Assembly: GCA_031425035.1 (NCBI GenBank)
Contig: JANPIN010000100.1
Coordinates: forward strand, 3,167 to 67,166
Length of the DNA stretch: 64,000 bases
Origin: M3007 sp031425035
Lineage (GTDB): Bacteria; Bacteroidota; Bacteroidia; Chitinophagales; Saprospiraceae
Reading direction: 5' to 3'
The notes below the pieces were generated by a model. The model ran no database searches and had not been told where the DNA came from. It worked only from the letters and a program-made list of their open reading frames with translations. Both the position numbers and the translations under genes were made by a program. Below are positions 33,428 to 42,130 of this stretch, one piece after another. The first letter of the stretch is position 1, and every line of letters starts with the position of its first letter.

Positions 33428-34633
33428 TTAAGCGTCCAGTTCTCCGGCAATTACATTCATACTCGACATGGTCAAAATGGCATCCGACAACATGGAACCT
33501 TTGATCATTTCCGGGTATGCCTGGTAATAAATGAAACAAGGCCGGCGGAAATGCAGGCGGAAAGGCTGCCGGCCGCCATCGCTGACGAGGTAGAAGCCCA
33601 GTTCGCCGTTGCCGCCTTCCACGCAGTGGTAGACCTCGCCTTTCGGTACCGGAACTTCGCCCATCACCACTTTGAAATGGTAAATGAGCGCTTCCATCTT
33701 GGTGTACACATCGGGTTTGTCCGGTAAATAATAGTCCGGCACGTCGGCGTGATAAGCGCCTTCGGGCAGGTTGTCCAACGCCTGGTGAATAATCCGCAGG
33801 CTCTGGCGGATCTCTTCCTGACGCACCACGAAACGGTCGTAGGTATCGCCATTGGAACCGATCGGAATATCAAATTCAAAATCGTCGTAGCTGCTGTAGG
33901 GGGTCATGACCCGCACGTCGTAGTCCACCCCGGCGGCCCGCAGATTGGGACCGGTAAAGCCGTAGGCCAGCGCCCGTTCAGCAGTGATCGGGCCGGCGCC
34001 GATGCAACGGTCCATGAAGATCCGGTTGCGTTCGAGCATGCTGTTGAACTCCTCGAAACGGCGCGGAAAGCCTTTCAAAAAATCTTTGAGTTGCGTGTAA
34101 AAAGCCGGCGTGAAATCGCGTTCCATGCCGCCGATCCGGCCGATATTGGTGGTCAGGCGCGAACCGCAAACCTGCTCGAACATGTCGTAGATCTTCTCGC
34201 GTTCCTGGAACATGTAGGTGAAACCGGTCAGTGCACCGGTATCTACGCCTATGACCGTATCGCAGACCAGGTGATCGGCAATGCGGGCTAACTCCATGAT
34301 AATCACCCGCATATACTGCGCCCGCTTGGGGATTTCGCAGTTGATCAGCTTCTCTACCGTCATGTGCCAGCCCATATTATTGATGGGCGAGGAACAGTAG
34401 TTCAGCCTGTCGGTCAGCGGCGTGATCTGATAAAAAGGCCGGTGCTCGGCTATTTTCTCAAAAGCCCGGTGAATGTACCCGATGGTCGGTTCAGCGGAGT
34501 GGATCCGTTCGCCATCCATTTTCAGGACGTTCTGGAACACCCCGTGCGTAGCCGGGTGGGTAGGGCCGAGATTAAGGGTAGCGAGTTCGCCATCCAGATT
34601 ATCAAGCGAAGAAAAATATGATTGAACTTGCAT
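33428..34633 (-). CDS. nuoD: NADH-quinone oxidoreductase subunit D
   Basis: 401 residues from ATG 34633 (a GTG lies one codon upstream). 'TLNLGPTHPATHGVFQNVLK', 'GYIHRAFEKIAEHRPFYQ', 'YMRVIIMELARIADHLVCDT' and 'GAGPITAERALAYGFTGPNL' match the 49-kDa quinone-binding subunit. The C-terminus ends 'NVIAGELDA' where many homologues end in 'GExDR', so the last residue differs. nuoC is separate, not fused as in E. coli. Confidence 0.96.
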   Translation of the reverse strand: MQVQSYFSSLDNLDGELATLNLGPTHPATHGVFQNVLKMDGERIHSAEPTIGYIHRAFEKIAEHRPFYQITPLTDRLNYCSSPINNMGWHMTVEKLINCEIPKRAQYMRVIIMELARIADHLVCDTVIGVDTGALTGFTYMFQEREKIYDMFEQVCGSRLTTNIGRIGGMERDFTPAFYTQLKDFLKGFPRRFEEFNSMLERNRIFMDRCIGAGPITAERALAYGFTGPNLRAAGVDYDVRVMTPYSSYDDFEFDIPIGSNGDTYDRFVVRQEEIRQSLRIIHQALDNLPEGAYHADVPDYYLPDKPDVYTKMEALIYHFKVVMGEVPVPKGEVYHCVEGGNGELGFYLVSDGGRQPFRLHFRRPCFIYYQAYPEMIKGSMLSDAILTMSSMNVIAGELDA

Positions 34634-34703
34634 CACAAAGTTTGCTTAGTAGGTGTGCCGGATTTGTTTGAAGATTGCAAGAAGCAGCCTATTCATCTGA
34701 TTA

Positions 34704-35246
34704 TCAATCGATAAATTTGTCAAACTCCCGGCCTTCATGTCCTTTCCGGCCAAATGCCCGGTCGTCTTTATCCGTCCGAGTGCCATCTTCCAGGCGATAT
34801 TCCTTGCGCATCGGGAACACGTCCATATCGTCCACGTTCAGGATGCGGCGCAGATCGGGGTGGCCGGTGAACTGAATGCCGAAGAAATCATATTCCTGCC
34901 GTTCCATCCAGTTGGCCGAGGGCCACAACTCCGTGGCCGAAGGAATAAAGGGGTCGTTTATTGGAAAAAACACCTTGACGCGAAAGCGCAGATTATGCCG
35001 GAAACTATGCAGGTGGTACACCACACCCAGTTCCCGGTCCACATCGGCGGGAAAGTGCATGCCACACAGCGAAGTCAGAAAATTGACCTCCAGTTCGGGG
35101 CTTTCCTGCACAAACCGCAGCAGATCAATAATGCGTTCGCGACTCGTTTCCAGGGAAAGCATACCGTAGCTTTCACTTTGGGCCAGGATAGCGCCCGGAA
35201 ATTGACGCTCGATGGCCGCCAGTAAAGTAGAGTTGGTGATCGTCAT
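34704..35246 (-). CDS. nuoC: NADH-quinone oxidoreductase subunit C
   Basis: 180 residues. 'VNFLTSLCGMHFPADVDREL', 'VVYHLHSFRHNLRFRVKVFF' and the signature 'SANWMERQEYDFFGIQFTGH' with 'PDLRRIL' identify the 30-kDa subunit, which holds the peripheral arm next to NuoD. It is a free protein. Gaps to nuoB and nuoD are about 50 and 70 bases. Confidence 0.96.
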   Translation of the reverse strand: MTITNSTLLAAIERQFPGAILAQSESYGMLSLETSRERIIDLLRFVQESPELEVNFLTSLCGMHFPADVDRELGVVYHLHSFRHNLRFRVKVFFPINDPFIPSATELWPSANWMERQEYDFFGIQFTGHPDLRRILNVDDMDVFPMRKEYRLEDGTRTDKDDRAFGRKGHEGREFDKFID

Positions 35247-35295
35247 AATATATTCGAAAGCAGGCTGAGGGTAACAGGTAGTTGATCAGCCGGCA

Positions 35296-35832
35296 TTACT
35301 CAATCTGATATTTTTCCAGCAAATGCTGGTACTCCGGTGAGTTGCGACGGCGCAGCGGCTCGTTTTTCACCAGTTCCTGGATTTTCATGATGCCGTCGAT
35401 GATCTGCTCGGGGCGGGGCGGGCAACCGGGTACGTACACGTCTACCGGGATCACTTTATCAATGCCCTGCAGCACGGAGTAGGTATCGAAAATACCACCC
35501 GAACTGGCGCAGGCGCCGACCGCGATCACCCATTTGGGCTCGGCCATCTGAATATAGACCTGCTTGAGAATGGGACCCATTTTCTTGGCAATAGTGCCCA
35601 TAACCATTAGCAGATCCGCCTGACGGGGTGAAAAGGACAAACGCTCCATCCCGAAACGGGCCAGATCGTAGTTGCTGCCCATGGTCGCCATGAACTCAAT
35701 ACCGCAGCAGGAAGTCGCGAATGGCAGCGGCCAGATCGAATTGGAGCGCGCTATACCCACCGCTTTTGACAAGGAAGTGGTAAAGAAACCTTCTCCACCG
35801 TACCCTTCCGGCATTTCAGCAATATTTGCCAT
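35296..35832 (-). CDS. nuoB: NADH-quinone oxidoreductase subunit B
   Basis: 178 residues. The cluster N2 ligands appear in 'FATSCCGIEFMATMGSNYDL' (adjacent Cys pair), 'VIAVGACASSGGIF' and 'VDVYVPGCPPRPEQIIDGIM'. N2 is the last cluster before quinone. The gap to nuoA holds short ATGAAC repeats. Confidence 0.97.
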   Translation of the reverse strand: MANIAEMPEGYGGEGFFTTSLSKAVGIARSNSIWPLPFATSCCGIEFMATMGSNYDLARFGMERLSFSPRQADLLMVMGTIAKKMGPILKQVYIQMAEPKWVIAVGACASSGGIFDTYSVLQGIDKVIPVDVYVPGCPPRPEQIIDGIMKIQELVKNEPLRRRNSPEYQHLLEKYQIE

Positions 35833-35840
35833 AATTTTTA

Positions 35841-35905
35841 CCTATGATGTATGAACGATGAACTATGAACAGAATGCAAGTGCGTTCGTTGTTCATTCTT
35901 CCATG
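35841..35905. repeat. Degenerate ATGAAC heptamer repeats between nuoA and nuoB
   Basis: CTATGATGTATGAACGATG and AACTATGAAC (35843-35870) contain four copies of RTGAACT-like units; GTTCGTTGTTCATTC at 35884-35898 is a partial inverted copy. It resembles the TTCATAG array between nuoK and nuoL. Confidence 0.5.
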
Positions 35906-35920
35906 TTCCTGGTTAAAATC

Positions 35921-36283
35921 TTATTTGTCCCACTCCAGTGCGCCTTTGCGGAGCACGTAGTAAAAACCGATCAGGAAGACTGCGACGAAAATCAGCACGG
36001 CAAAAAAACCGTCGGTACCCATCGCCCGAAAATTGACAGCGTAGGGATAAAAGAAGATCACCTCCACGTCGAAAAGGACGAAGAGAATGGCCGTCATAAA
36101 ATACTTAATGCTGACCGGCATCCGGGCATTGCCCTGCTGCTCGATGCCGCATTCAAAGTTTTCATCCTTCAATTTGCTGCTCCGGCGTGGGCCCAGCAGC
36201 GGTACTACAATCAGCACCAGGGCTACAAAGCCCAGCGCGACCAAAGCTTGCATGACTATCGGTAAATAACCCGCAGGTTCCAT
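35921..36283 (-). CDS. nuoA: NADH-quinone oxidoreductase subunit A
   Basis: 120 residues, three membrane helices. 'LKDENFECGIEQQGNARMPV' with 'SIKYFMTAILFVLFDVEVIF' and FYPYA is the NuoA signature. It is the first gene of the complex I operon; a -7 box lies about 95 bases upstream. Confidence 0.96.
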   Translation of the reverse strand: MEPAGYLPIVMQALVALGFVALVLIVVPLLGPRRSSKLKDENFECGIEQQGNARMPVSIKYFMTAILFVLFDVEVIFFYPYAVNFRAMGTDGFFAVLIFVAVFLIGFYYVLRKGALEWDK

Positions 36284-36377
36284 AGATCGGTGTTTTATCT
36301 CATGTCTAACAAATTGTTGGACAGCGAGATTTGAATAATGGCCGAAATGACGTTAAAATGAAGATGTTTCGACGCGG

Positions 36378-36385
36378 CAAATGTA
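36378..36385 (-). promoter_or_regulatory. Probable promoter -7 box of the nuo operon (TACATTTG)
   Basis: On the minus strand TACATTTG at 36385-36378 matches TAnnTTTG. TTG elements of the right kind lie about 23-27 bases upstream ('TTTGGTTGACC'). A start near 36371 would leave a leader of about 88 bases before nuoA. No other good promoter was seen upstream of nuoA. Confidence 0.55.
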
Positions 36386-36493
36386 GAAAAAACCTTGGCA
36401 TATATGGTCAACCAAATACTGTACACCGTACACTTAGTCCCCTTGTTTAGAATCTATCCAGTCCTCCGTACCAAAAACGGAATTCAGGACACT

Positions 36494-36501
36494 TAAATTT
36501 G
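36494..36501 (+). promoter_or_regulatory. -7 box upstream of the CBM9-like lipoprotein (TAAATTTG)
   Basis: TAAATTTG fits TAnnTTTG and stands 33 bases before the ATG at 36535. I see no good -33 TTTG at the expected distance. The region 36286-36534 otherwise holds only the divergent nuo and lipoprotein leaders. Confidence 0.45.
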
Positions 36502-36534
36502 TAAAAAAGTGAAACCTTTGCTCAAAATGGATTT

Positions 36535-37302
36535 ATGACCTCCCAATGCGCACGCCCACTTGTCTGGACCCTCCTTCTGCTGGCCCTTTTTTCCTGTAAA
36601 AACAACCCGGCAGACAAAACGGGGGCAACCGACGTCCCCACCGAAAAAGCTACGTTCACCGCTTCCTACGGGACGCCTACCATCAATGGCCAGGGTGATG
36701 ACGAGAGTTGGCAAAATGCCGAGTGGCTGCCGCTCGATCAGGTCTGGATCGGTACGCCGCCGTCACCCGAGGACTTCAGCGGACGCTATAAACTGGCCTG
36801 GGATGAAAACAACCTGTATATCCTGGCCGAAATCACCGACGACACGCTGGTCGACACCCATCCGGACGGTTTGCAGAAATACTGGGACGATGACTGCCTC
36901 GAACTGTTCATCGATGCCGATGCGTCGGGCGGCAACCATCAGTACAATTATAATGCCTTTGCTTACCACATAGCCCTCGACGGTAATGTGGTGGACATTG
37001 CGCCGGACAGTTCCTTTCAGTACTATAATGACCATTGTACCATGCGCAAAACCACGACCGGCAAGGTGACCACCTGGGAAGTGGCCATGCAGGTATTTGA
37101 CGGTAATAAGTACGTCGACGGTGGGGAGAACATTCCCAAACTGCTGCAGGCGGGCAAGAAAATGGGCTTTATGCTGGCGTATTGCGACAATGATCATTCG
37201 CCGGAACGGGAAAATTTTATCGGTAACGTGCCTATTGACGGGTCGGATAAAAATCGCGGCTTCATCGACGCCAGTGTTTTCGGCCTGCTGGAATTAAAGT
37301 AA
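36535..37302 (+). CDS. Lipoprotein with CBM9-like sugar-binding domain
   Basis: 255 residues. Signal peptide and lipobox LFSC (Cys22) put it on the cell envelope. 'TINGQGDDESWQNAEWLPLD', 'SGRYKLAWDENNLYILAEIT', 'DDTLVDTHPDGLQKYWDDDC' and LELFIDAD are the carbohydrate-binding module 9-like pattern, with aromatic and acidic residues for sugar binding. No catalytic domain is attached. Upstream of gnd, gntP and gntK, it could deliver gluconate or oligosaccharides, but this is inferred from position only. Confidence 0.82.
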   Translation: MTSQCARPLVWTLLLLALFSCKNNPADKTGATDVPTEKATFTASYGTPTINGQGDDESWQNAEWLPLDQVWIGTPPSPEDFSGRYKLAWDENNLYILAEITDDTLVDTHPDGLQKYWDDDCLELFIDADASGGNHQYNYNAFAYHIALDGNVVDIAPDSSFQYYNDHCTMRKTTTGKVTTWEVAMQVFDGNKYVDGGENIPKLLQAGKKMGFMLAYCDNDHSPERENFIGNVPIDGSDKNRGFIDASVFGLLELK

Positions 37303-37353
37303 TTGACCAATCACTCAGGCCGGATTTCAACCGCCCTTTCAACCTAAAATATT

Positions 37354-38253
37354 ATGCAAATTGCTCTCATCGGCCTCGGTAAAATGGGTTATAACCTGGC
37401 CCTCAATCTTCGCCGCCACGACCACACGGTAGTCGCTTATGACCGCTCTGCCAACCTGACCGCCCAGCTGGCCGCAGAAGGCGGTACCATACCGGCCAAT
37501 TCGCTGGAAGAACTCTGCAGCGCCATGACGGGTCGCCGCGTCATCTGGCTGATGGTACCGGCCGGTGATATTGTCGAAGGTGTGATCGGGCAATTAGTGC
37601 CTTTGCTGTCGTCCGGCGATGTACTGATCGATGGCGGCAACTCGAATTTCAAGGATTCCAAGCGTCGTTATGCCGCTTTAAAATCTAAGGGCATCGACTT
37701 TTTGGACTGCGGCACGTCCGGCGGGATGACGGGCGCCTTGCATGGGGCCTGCACGATGATCGGTGGCGAACCGGCCGTTTACGAGTTCTGCAAACCAATT
37801 TTTGACGACCTGTCCATCCCGGGCGGCACCTTGTACGTGGGCGCGCCCGGCGCCGGTCACTTCACCAAAATGGTGCATAACGGCATAGAATATGGCATGA
37901 TGCAGGCCATGGCCGAAGGCTTCGAGGTGCTGCAAAAATCCGACTATGACGTTGATTTCAAGGCTGTTGCCGACCTTTGGAACCACGGTTCGGTGGTGCG
38001 CAGCTGGCTCATGGAACTGATGTCCGACGCTTTTTCCAAAGACCCCAAGCTGGACGCTATTCGCGGTGTGATGAATTCTTCCGGCGAAGGCAAGTGGACC
38101 CTGGAAACGGCCCTGGATTTGGGCGTTGCTACGCCGGTGATCGCTTTATCACTGCTCATGCGCTATCGTTCGCAGCAGGAAGACACGTTTTCCGGTAAAG
38201 TGGTGGCGGCCTTGCGGAATGAGTTCGGGGGACATGCCGTGGTCACCAAGTAG
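37354..38253 (+). CDS. gnd: 6-phosphogluconate dehydrogenase, decarboxylating (short form)
   Basis: 299 residues, the short type (like YqjI/GndA-type enzymes of about 300), not the 470-residue form. 'IALIGLGKMGYNLALNLRRH' is the dinucleotide motif, 'LIDGGNSNFKDSKRRYAAL' and 'FLDCGTSGGMTGALHGACTM' the substrate region, 'KMVHNGIEYGMMQAMAEGFE' the catalytic Lys helix. It oxidises 6-phosphogluconate to ribulose 5-phosphate and CO2; short members often use NAD. It lies 30 bases before gntP and forms a pathway with gntK. Confidence 0.9.
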   Translation: MQIALIGLGKMGYNLALNLRRHDHTVVAYDRSANLTAQLAAEGGTIPANSLEELCSAMTGRRVIWLMVPAGDIVEGVIGQLVPLLSSGDVLIDGGNSNFKDSKRRYAALKSKGIDFLDCGTSGGMTGALHGACTMIGGEPAVYEFCKPIFDDLSIPGGTLYVGAPGAGHFTKMVHNGIEYGMMQAMAEGFEVLQKSDYDVDFKAVADLWNHGSVVRSWLMELMSDAFSKDPKLDAIRGVMNSSGEGKWTLETALDLGVATPVIALSLLMRYRSQQEDTFSGKVVAALRNEFGGHAVVTK

Positions 38254-38283
38254 GCGTTTTTTCAAAATTAACCACGCCTGCCC

Positions 38284-39606
38284 ATGGCCCTTTTGCTGCT
38301 GATCGCCAGCATCACCTGCCTGTTGACTTTAATTATTGTCCTGAAAATCAATGCTTTCCTGGCATTGACCATTACGGCCCTGGCCACCGGGCTGGCTGGC
38401 GGCATGGCTCCGCTGGCGGTGGTGAAATCCGTGCAGGACGGCATTGGAAGCACGCTCGGCGGACTAACGCTGGTGCTCGCGCTGGGCATCACGCTGGGCA
38501 GCATACTGATGGAAACCGGTGCGGCCCAGGTCATATCGGCCCGGCTGCTGGCTGTGTTCGGGGTTCGGCACGCCGATTGGGCGGTACTGGTCACCGGTTT
38601 GGTAGTGGGGGTAGCCATGTTTTACAACGCCGGTTTTGTGGTGCTGGCGCCGCTGGTATTTGCCATTGCGGCGGCTTCCGGGCACTCTTTAGTCGCCCTG
38701 GCCATTTCGATGGCGGCGCCGCTTTCGGTCACCCACGGGTTTTTGCCACCACATCCGGGGGCGACGGCCATTGCTTTGAGTTTTCATGCTGATCTGGGCC
38801 GTACGCTGCTGCTGGGACTGGTCGTTGGTTTGCCGGCGATGCTGGTGGCGGGTATTTTTCTGCCACGTTTTTTCAAAAACATACCTTCCAACCCACCGGA
38901 GGGCCTGTTCGAACCCAAAGTGATTACAGCGCGGCGTTTACCGGGTTTTGCCAAAAGCATCGGCATCGCCCTGACGCCCGTGCTGCTCATGGCGGTAGCT
39001 ACGGTGCTGGAATTGAATTTTCCGGCCGAACATCCGGCGTATATATGGGCCAAATTTTTCGGCGATCCGGTCATTTCCCTGCTGCTGGCCGTCGTGGCTG
39101 CTTTGGTTCTTTTTGCTGAAAAAGGAAAATCCGACAGTAATGTGGCCGGTTTACTGAATAAATCGGCTGTATCGATGGGGGCAGCCGCCATGTTGATACT
39201 GATTCTGGCGGCTGGCGGTGCTTACAAACAAGTACTTTTAGACAGCGGACTGGGTAAAGAACTGGCTGGTCGTTTAATGGGTCTGCCCGTATCGCCCCTG
39301 GTACTCGGCTGGTCCATTGCTACGTTATTACGCATTGCCATCGGCTCGGCCACCGTTGCGGGTATGACGGCCGCCGGATTGGTACTTCCGTTGATGACCG
39401 GCACCGCAACGTCGCCCGAACTCATGACCCTGGCCATTGGAGCCGGCAGCCTGATGTGCTCGCACGTGAATGACACCGGCTTCTGGATGTTTAAGGAATG
39501 GTTCGGCCTGAGTCTGGGCGACACCCTGCGCACCTGGACGCTCATGGAAACCGTTATTGGCGTTATGGGATTAATGGGCGTTTTGGTCCTTAACCTCTTT
39601 ATTTAA
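38284..39606 (+). CDS. gntP: Gluconate:H+ symporter, GntP family
   Basis: 440 residues with about 12-14 membrane helices. 'FYNAGFVVLAPLVFAIAAAS', 'VTHGFLPPHPGATAIALSF' and the later 'IGAGSLMCSHVNDTGFWMFK' with EWFGLS are the GntP/GntT signatures. It should import gluconate or a related sugar acid across the inner membrane. Directly between gnd and gntK, so the cluster makes a full gluconate route. Confidence 0.92.
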   Translation: MALLLLIASITCLLTLIIVLKINAFLALTITALATGLAGGMAPLAVVKSVQDGIGSTLGGLTLVLALGITLGSILMETGAAQVISARLLAVFGVRHADWAVLVTGLVVGVAMFYNAGFVVLAPLVFAIAAASGHSLVALAISMAAPLSVTHGFLPPHPGATAIALSFHADLGRTLLLGLVVGLPAMLVAGIFLPRFFKNIPSNPPEGLFEPKVITARRLPGFAKSIGIALTPVLLMAVATVLELNFPAEHPAYIWAKFFGDPVISLLLAVVAALVLFAEKGKSDSNVAGLLNKSAVSMGAAAMLILILAAGGAYKQVLLDSGLGKELAGRLMGLPVSPLVLGWSIATLLRIAIGSATVAGMTAAGLVLPLMTGTATSPELMTLAIGAGSLMCSHVNDTGFWMFKEWFGLSLGDTLRTWTLMETVIGVMGLMGVLVLNLFI

Positions 39607-39624
39607 AAAATCAACCACTACGCC

Positions 39625-41058
39625 TTGCTCATCAGTCTCGACATCGGTACGACCAACGTAAAAGCCGTGGCCTTCAGTGACCGGGGGGCGGTATGGGCGA
39701 CGGCAGAACGGCGAAATCAGGTGCTGAGCCCACAGCCGGACTGGAGCGAGCAGGATCCCGAGGAACTGCTGGAACACCTGCGCCTGGTACTGGCCGAGGT
39801 GATGCGGGAAGCCGGCAAGAAAGAACCCCTGCGCGGACTGGTGTTTTCCGCCGCCATGCATGGTATGCTGGCAGTCGATGAACAGGGTAAACCGCTGACC
39901 AACATCTGGTTATGGTCTGATTTGCGGGCGGCGGAACTGGCCGAACCACTGCGAAAAAGTAAAGAGGGACAAGCCGTTTACGGACGTACCGGCGTGCCCA
40001 TTCACCCGATGTCGCCACTGCTGAAAATTATATGGCTGCGCGAAAATCAACCGAAAATATTCAAACAAACCCATAAGTTCCTGGGCATTAAGGAGTATTT
40101 GCTTTTCCATTTACTGGGCGAATACGTTTCAGATCTATCGGTAGCCTCGGCCACTGGTCTGTTAAATACCCGGGAAAATCGCTGGGATGAGCGTGCTTTA
40201 GCCTTGGCCGGTATTAGTGCCGCGCAGTTGCCCGAACTGGAAATCCCGGCTCAAATAATGGTGTTGCCGAAGCAGGTAAGTTCCGCGCTGCATTTACCGG
40301 CCGGTTTACCGATCGTGTTGGGCGGCAGCGATGGAGCGCTGGCCAATCTCGGTTCCGGGGCGACCCTTCCCGGTCAGTGGGCGGTCACTATCGGCACCAG
40401 CGCGGCGATCCGGATCGTGACGGACGCTCCATTTACCGACCCGCAGATGCGCACTTTCTGCTACCGGGTGGATGAAAAACGTTGTATTGTCGGGGGCGCC
40501 AGCAATAACGGCACCAATGCCCTGGAATGGCTGCGTACCTCCGTCATGGGATCGAAACTATCGGCCGGCGCTTTTGCCAAACTGGCGCAGGTGGCGCCTT
40601 TGGGGACCGACGGGTTGCTGTTTTTGCCGTATTTGCTGGGCGAAAGAGCGCCGCTCTGGGACGCACGGGCACGCGGCAGTTTTCGTGGACTCAGTGCCCA
40701 CCATACCAGCGCCCACCTGATCCGGGCAGTAATGGAAGGTGTTTTATTTAATTTAAAAGTCATAGCCGAGCCACTCGAAAGCTTACAACCGCTCGAAATT
40801 CTGCACGCCGGCGGCGGCTTTTCGCATAGCCGGCTTTGGGTGCAAATGCTGGCCGATATTTTTCAAAAACCAGTCCGCCTGGATGGTAGCGGCGTCGATA
40901 GTTCCGTGCTGGGCGCATGTATTGTCGGCCGGGAGGCACTTGGTTTGCCGCCTTTAGGCGCCGGTCGGAAAAAAACGGTGATCGAACCGGACAGCAAAAA
41001 AGCAGTTATCTATAATGCTGCCTACGCCCGGTTTCGGGAATTATGCCGGATTGATTGA
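39625..41058 (+). CDS. gntK: Gluconokinase, FGGY family
   Basis: 477 residues starting at TTG 39625, 18 bases after gntP. 'LISLDIGTTNVKAVAF' is the phosphate-1 motif, 'RGLVFSAAMHGMLAVDEQGK' and 'TNIWLWSDLRAAELA' the substrate region, 'VLGGSDGALANLGSGATLPG' the phosphate-2 part, and 'HAGGGFSHSRLWVQMLADIF' the adenosine motif. It makes 6-phosphogluconate from gluconate, feeding gnd. It belongs to the FGGY type, not the small GntK type of E. coli. Confidence 0.9.
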   Translation: MLISLDIGTTNVKAVAFSDRGAVWATAERRNQVLSPQPDWSEQDPEELLEHLRLVLAEVMREAGKKEPLRGLVFSAAMHGMLAVDEQGKPLTNIWLWSDLRAAELAEPLRKSKEGQAVYGRTGVPIHPMSPLLKIIWLRENQPKIFKQTHKFLGIKEYLLFHLLGEYVSDLSVASATGLLNTRENRWDERALALAGISAAQLPELEIPAQIMVLPKQVSSALHLPAGLPIVLGGSDGALANLGSGATLPGQWAVTIGTSAAIRIVTDAPFTDPQMRTFCYRVDEKRCIVGGASNNGTNALEWLRTSVMGSKLSAGAFAKLAQVAPLGTDGLLFLPYLLGERAPLWDARARGSFRGLSAHHTSAHLIRAVMEGVLFNLKVIAEPLESLQPLEILHAGGGFSHSRLWVQMLADIFQKPVRLDGSGVDSSVLGACIVGREALGLPPLGAGRKKTVIEPDSKKAVIYNAAYARFRELCRID

Positions 41059-41100
41059 AGTCGGCCGCCATTCCATAGGGCGATTTTACCCGGCTTATGC

Positions 41101-41108
41101 TAATTTTG
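41101..41108 (+). promoter_or_regulatory. -7 box upstream of folD (TAATTTTG)
   Basis: TAATTTTG fits TAnnTTTG and lies 35 bases before the folD ATG. No clear TTTG is seen at the expected -33 distance. Confidence 0.45.
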
Positions 41109-41142
41109 CGCCTTCTTTTCCAGCCTGATAAAACTCCCATTC

Positions 41143-42024
41143 ATGACCCTCCTCGACGGAAAACTACTTTCTGAAACCATAAAAAACGAGCTGGCTGCCG
41201 AAGTGGCTCAACTGCTCGCCCAAGGCGGTAAAAGGCCCCACCTGGCGGCCGTATTAGTCGGAGAAAACCCGGCCAGTCAGGTCTATGTGCAGAGTAAAAT
41301 TAAAAGCTGTGAGCAGGTTGGGTTTAAAAGCAGCCTGATCCGCCGGGAAACTGATATAAGCGAGGCGGAGTTGCTGGAGATCGTGCAGCAACTGAACGAC
41401 GACCCGGACGTAGACGGTTTTATCGTACAACTGCCTCTTCCTAAGCACATTAGCGAGGAGCGTATTACCCTGGCCATCGATCATCGCAAAGACGTAGACG
41501 GCTTTCACCCCGTCAACATCGGGCGCATGGTGCAGGGTTTACCGGCGTTTTTGCCCGCCACGCCCTTTGGCATTCTGGAAATGCTGCGCCGGTATAAGAT
41601 CGACACCGCCGGCAAACACTGCGTTGTAGTGGGCCGCAGTAATATCGTCGGTACGCCGATCAGTATTTTGCTTTCCCGCAAGGGTTATCCGGGCGATTGT
41701 ACCGTCGTGCTGACCCATTCCCGGACGAAAGATCTGGCCGGCGAAGTGCGGCGTGCCGATATTGTCGTGGCAGCTATTGGCATTCCGAATTTTATTCAGG
41801 GCGACTGGGTAAAAGAGGGCGCCGTCGTGATCGATGTGGGCATTAACCGCATCGATGACGCCAGCCGTAAATCAGGTTCCCGTTTAGTCGGAGATGTTGA
41901 TTTTGAAGCCGTTGCGCCCAAGTGCAGTTATATAACGCCGGTGCCGGGTGGGGTAGGGCTGATGACGGTGGCAGCTTTAATGGTGAATACTTTGAAGGCC
42001 TGCCGGCGGGAGATTTACGAATAA
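41143..42024 (+). CDS. folD: Bifunctional methylenetetrahydrofolate dehydrogenase/methenyltetrahydrofolate cyclohydrolase
   Basis: 293 residues. 'LAAVLVGENPASQVYVQSKI' with KSCEQVGF has the catalytic Tyr and Lys; 'VQLPLPKHISEERI', 'PATPFGILEMLRRYKID', 'CVVVGRSNIVGTPISILLSR' and 'VTPVPGGVG'-like 'ITPVPGGVGLMTVAALMVNT' are the FolD order. It interconverts one-carbon folates in the cytoplasm. A bidirectional terminator follows. Confidence 0.97.
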   Translation: MTLLDGKLLSETIKNELAAEVAQLLAQGGKRPHLAAVLVGENPASQVYVQSKIKSCEQVGFKSSLIRRETDISEAELLEIVQQLNDDPDVDGFIVQLPLPKHISEERITLAIDHRKDVDGFHPVNIGRMVQGLPAFLPATPFGILEMLRRYKIDTAGKHCVVVGRSNIVGTPISILLSRKGYPGDCTVVLTHSRTKDLAGEVRRADIVVAAIGIPNFIQGDWVKEGAVVIDVGINRIDDASRKSGSRLVGDVDFEAVAPKCSYITPVPGGVGLMTVAALMVNTLKACRREIYE

Positions 42025-42071
42025 GGGCTTGATTTGGAACGTTTTAAACTGCTCCAATTTTAAAACAAAAA

Positions 42072-42110
42072 AAACGCGGCCCCACCGAAGTGGAGCCGCG
42101 TTTCTATTTT
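42072..42110 (+). terminator. Terminator between convergent folD and the coiled-coil gene
   Basis: Stem AAACGCGGC..CCAC (42072-42084) with GTGG..GCCGCGTTT (42090-42103), GAA loop region, then TCTATTTT. Part of the AAACGC...GCGTTT family also seen at 2653 and 3935; A-rich sequence at the left serves the minus strand. Confidence 0.8.
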
Positions 42111-42130
42111 CTGCTGAATGATTCCTTTGC

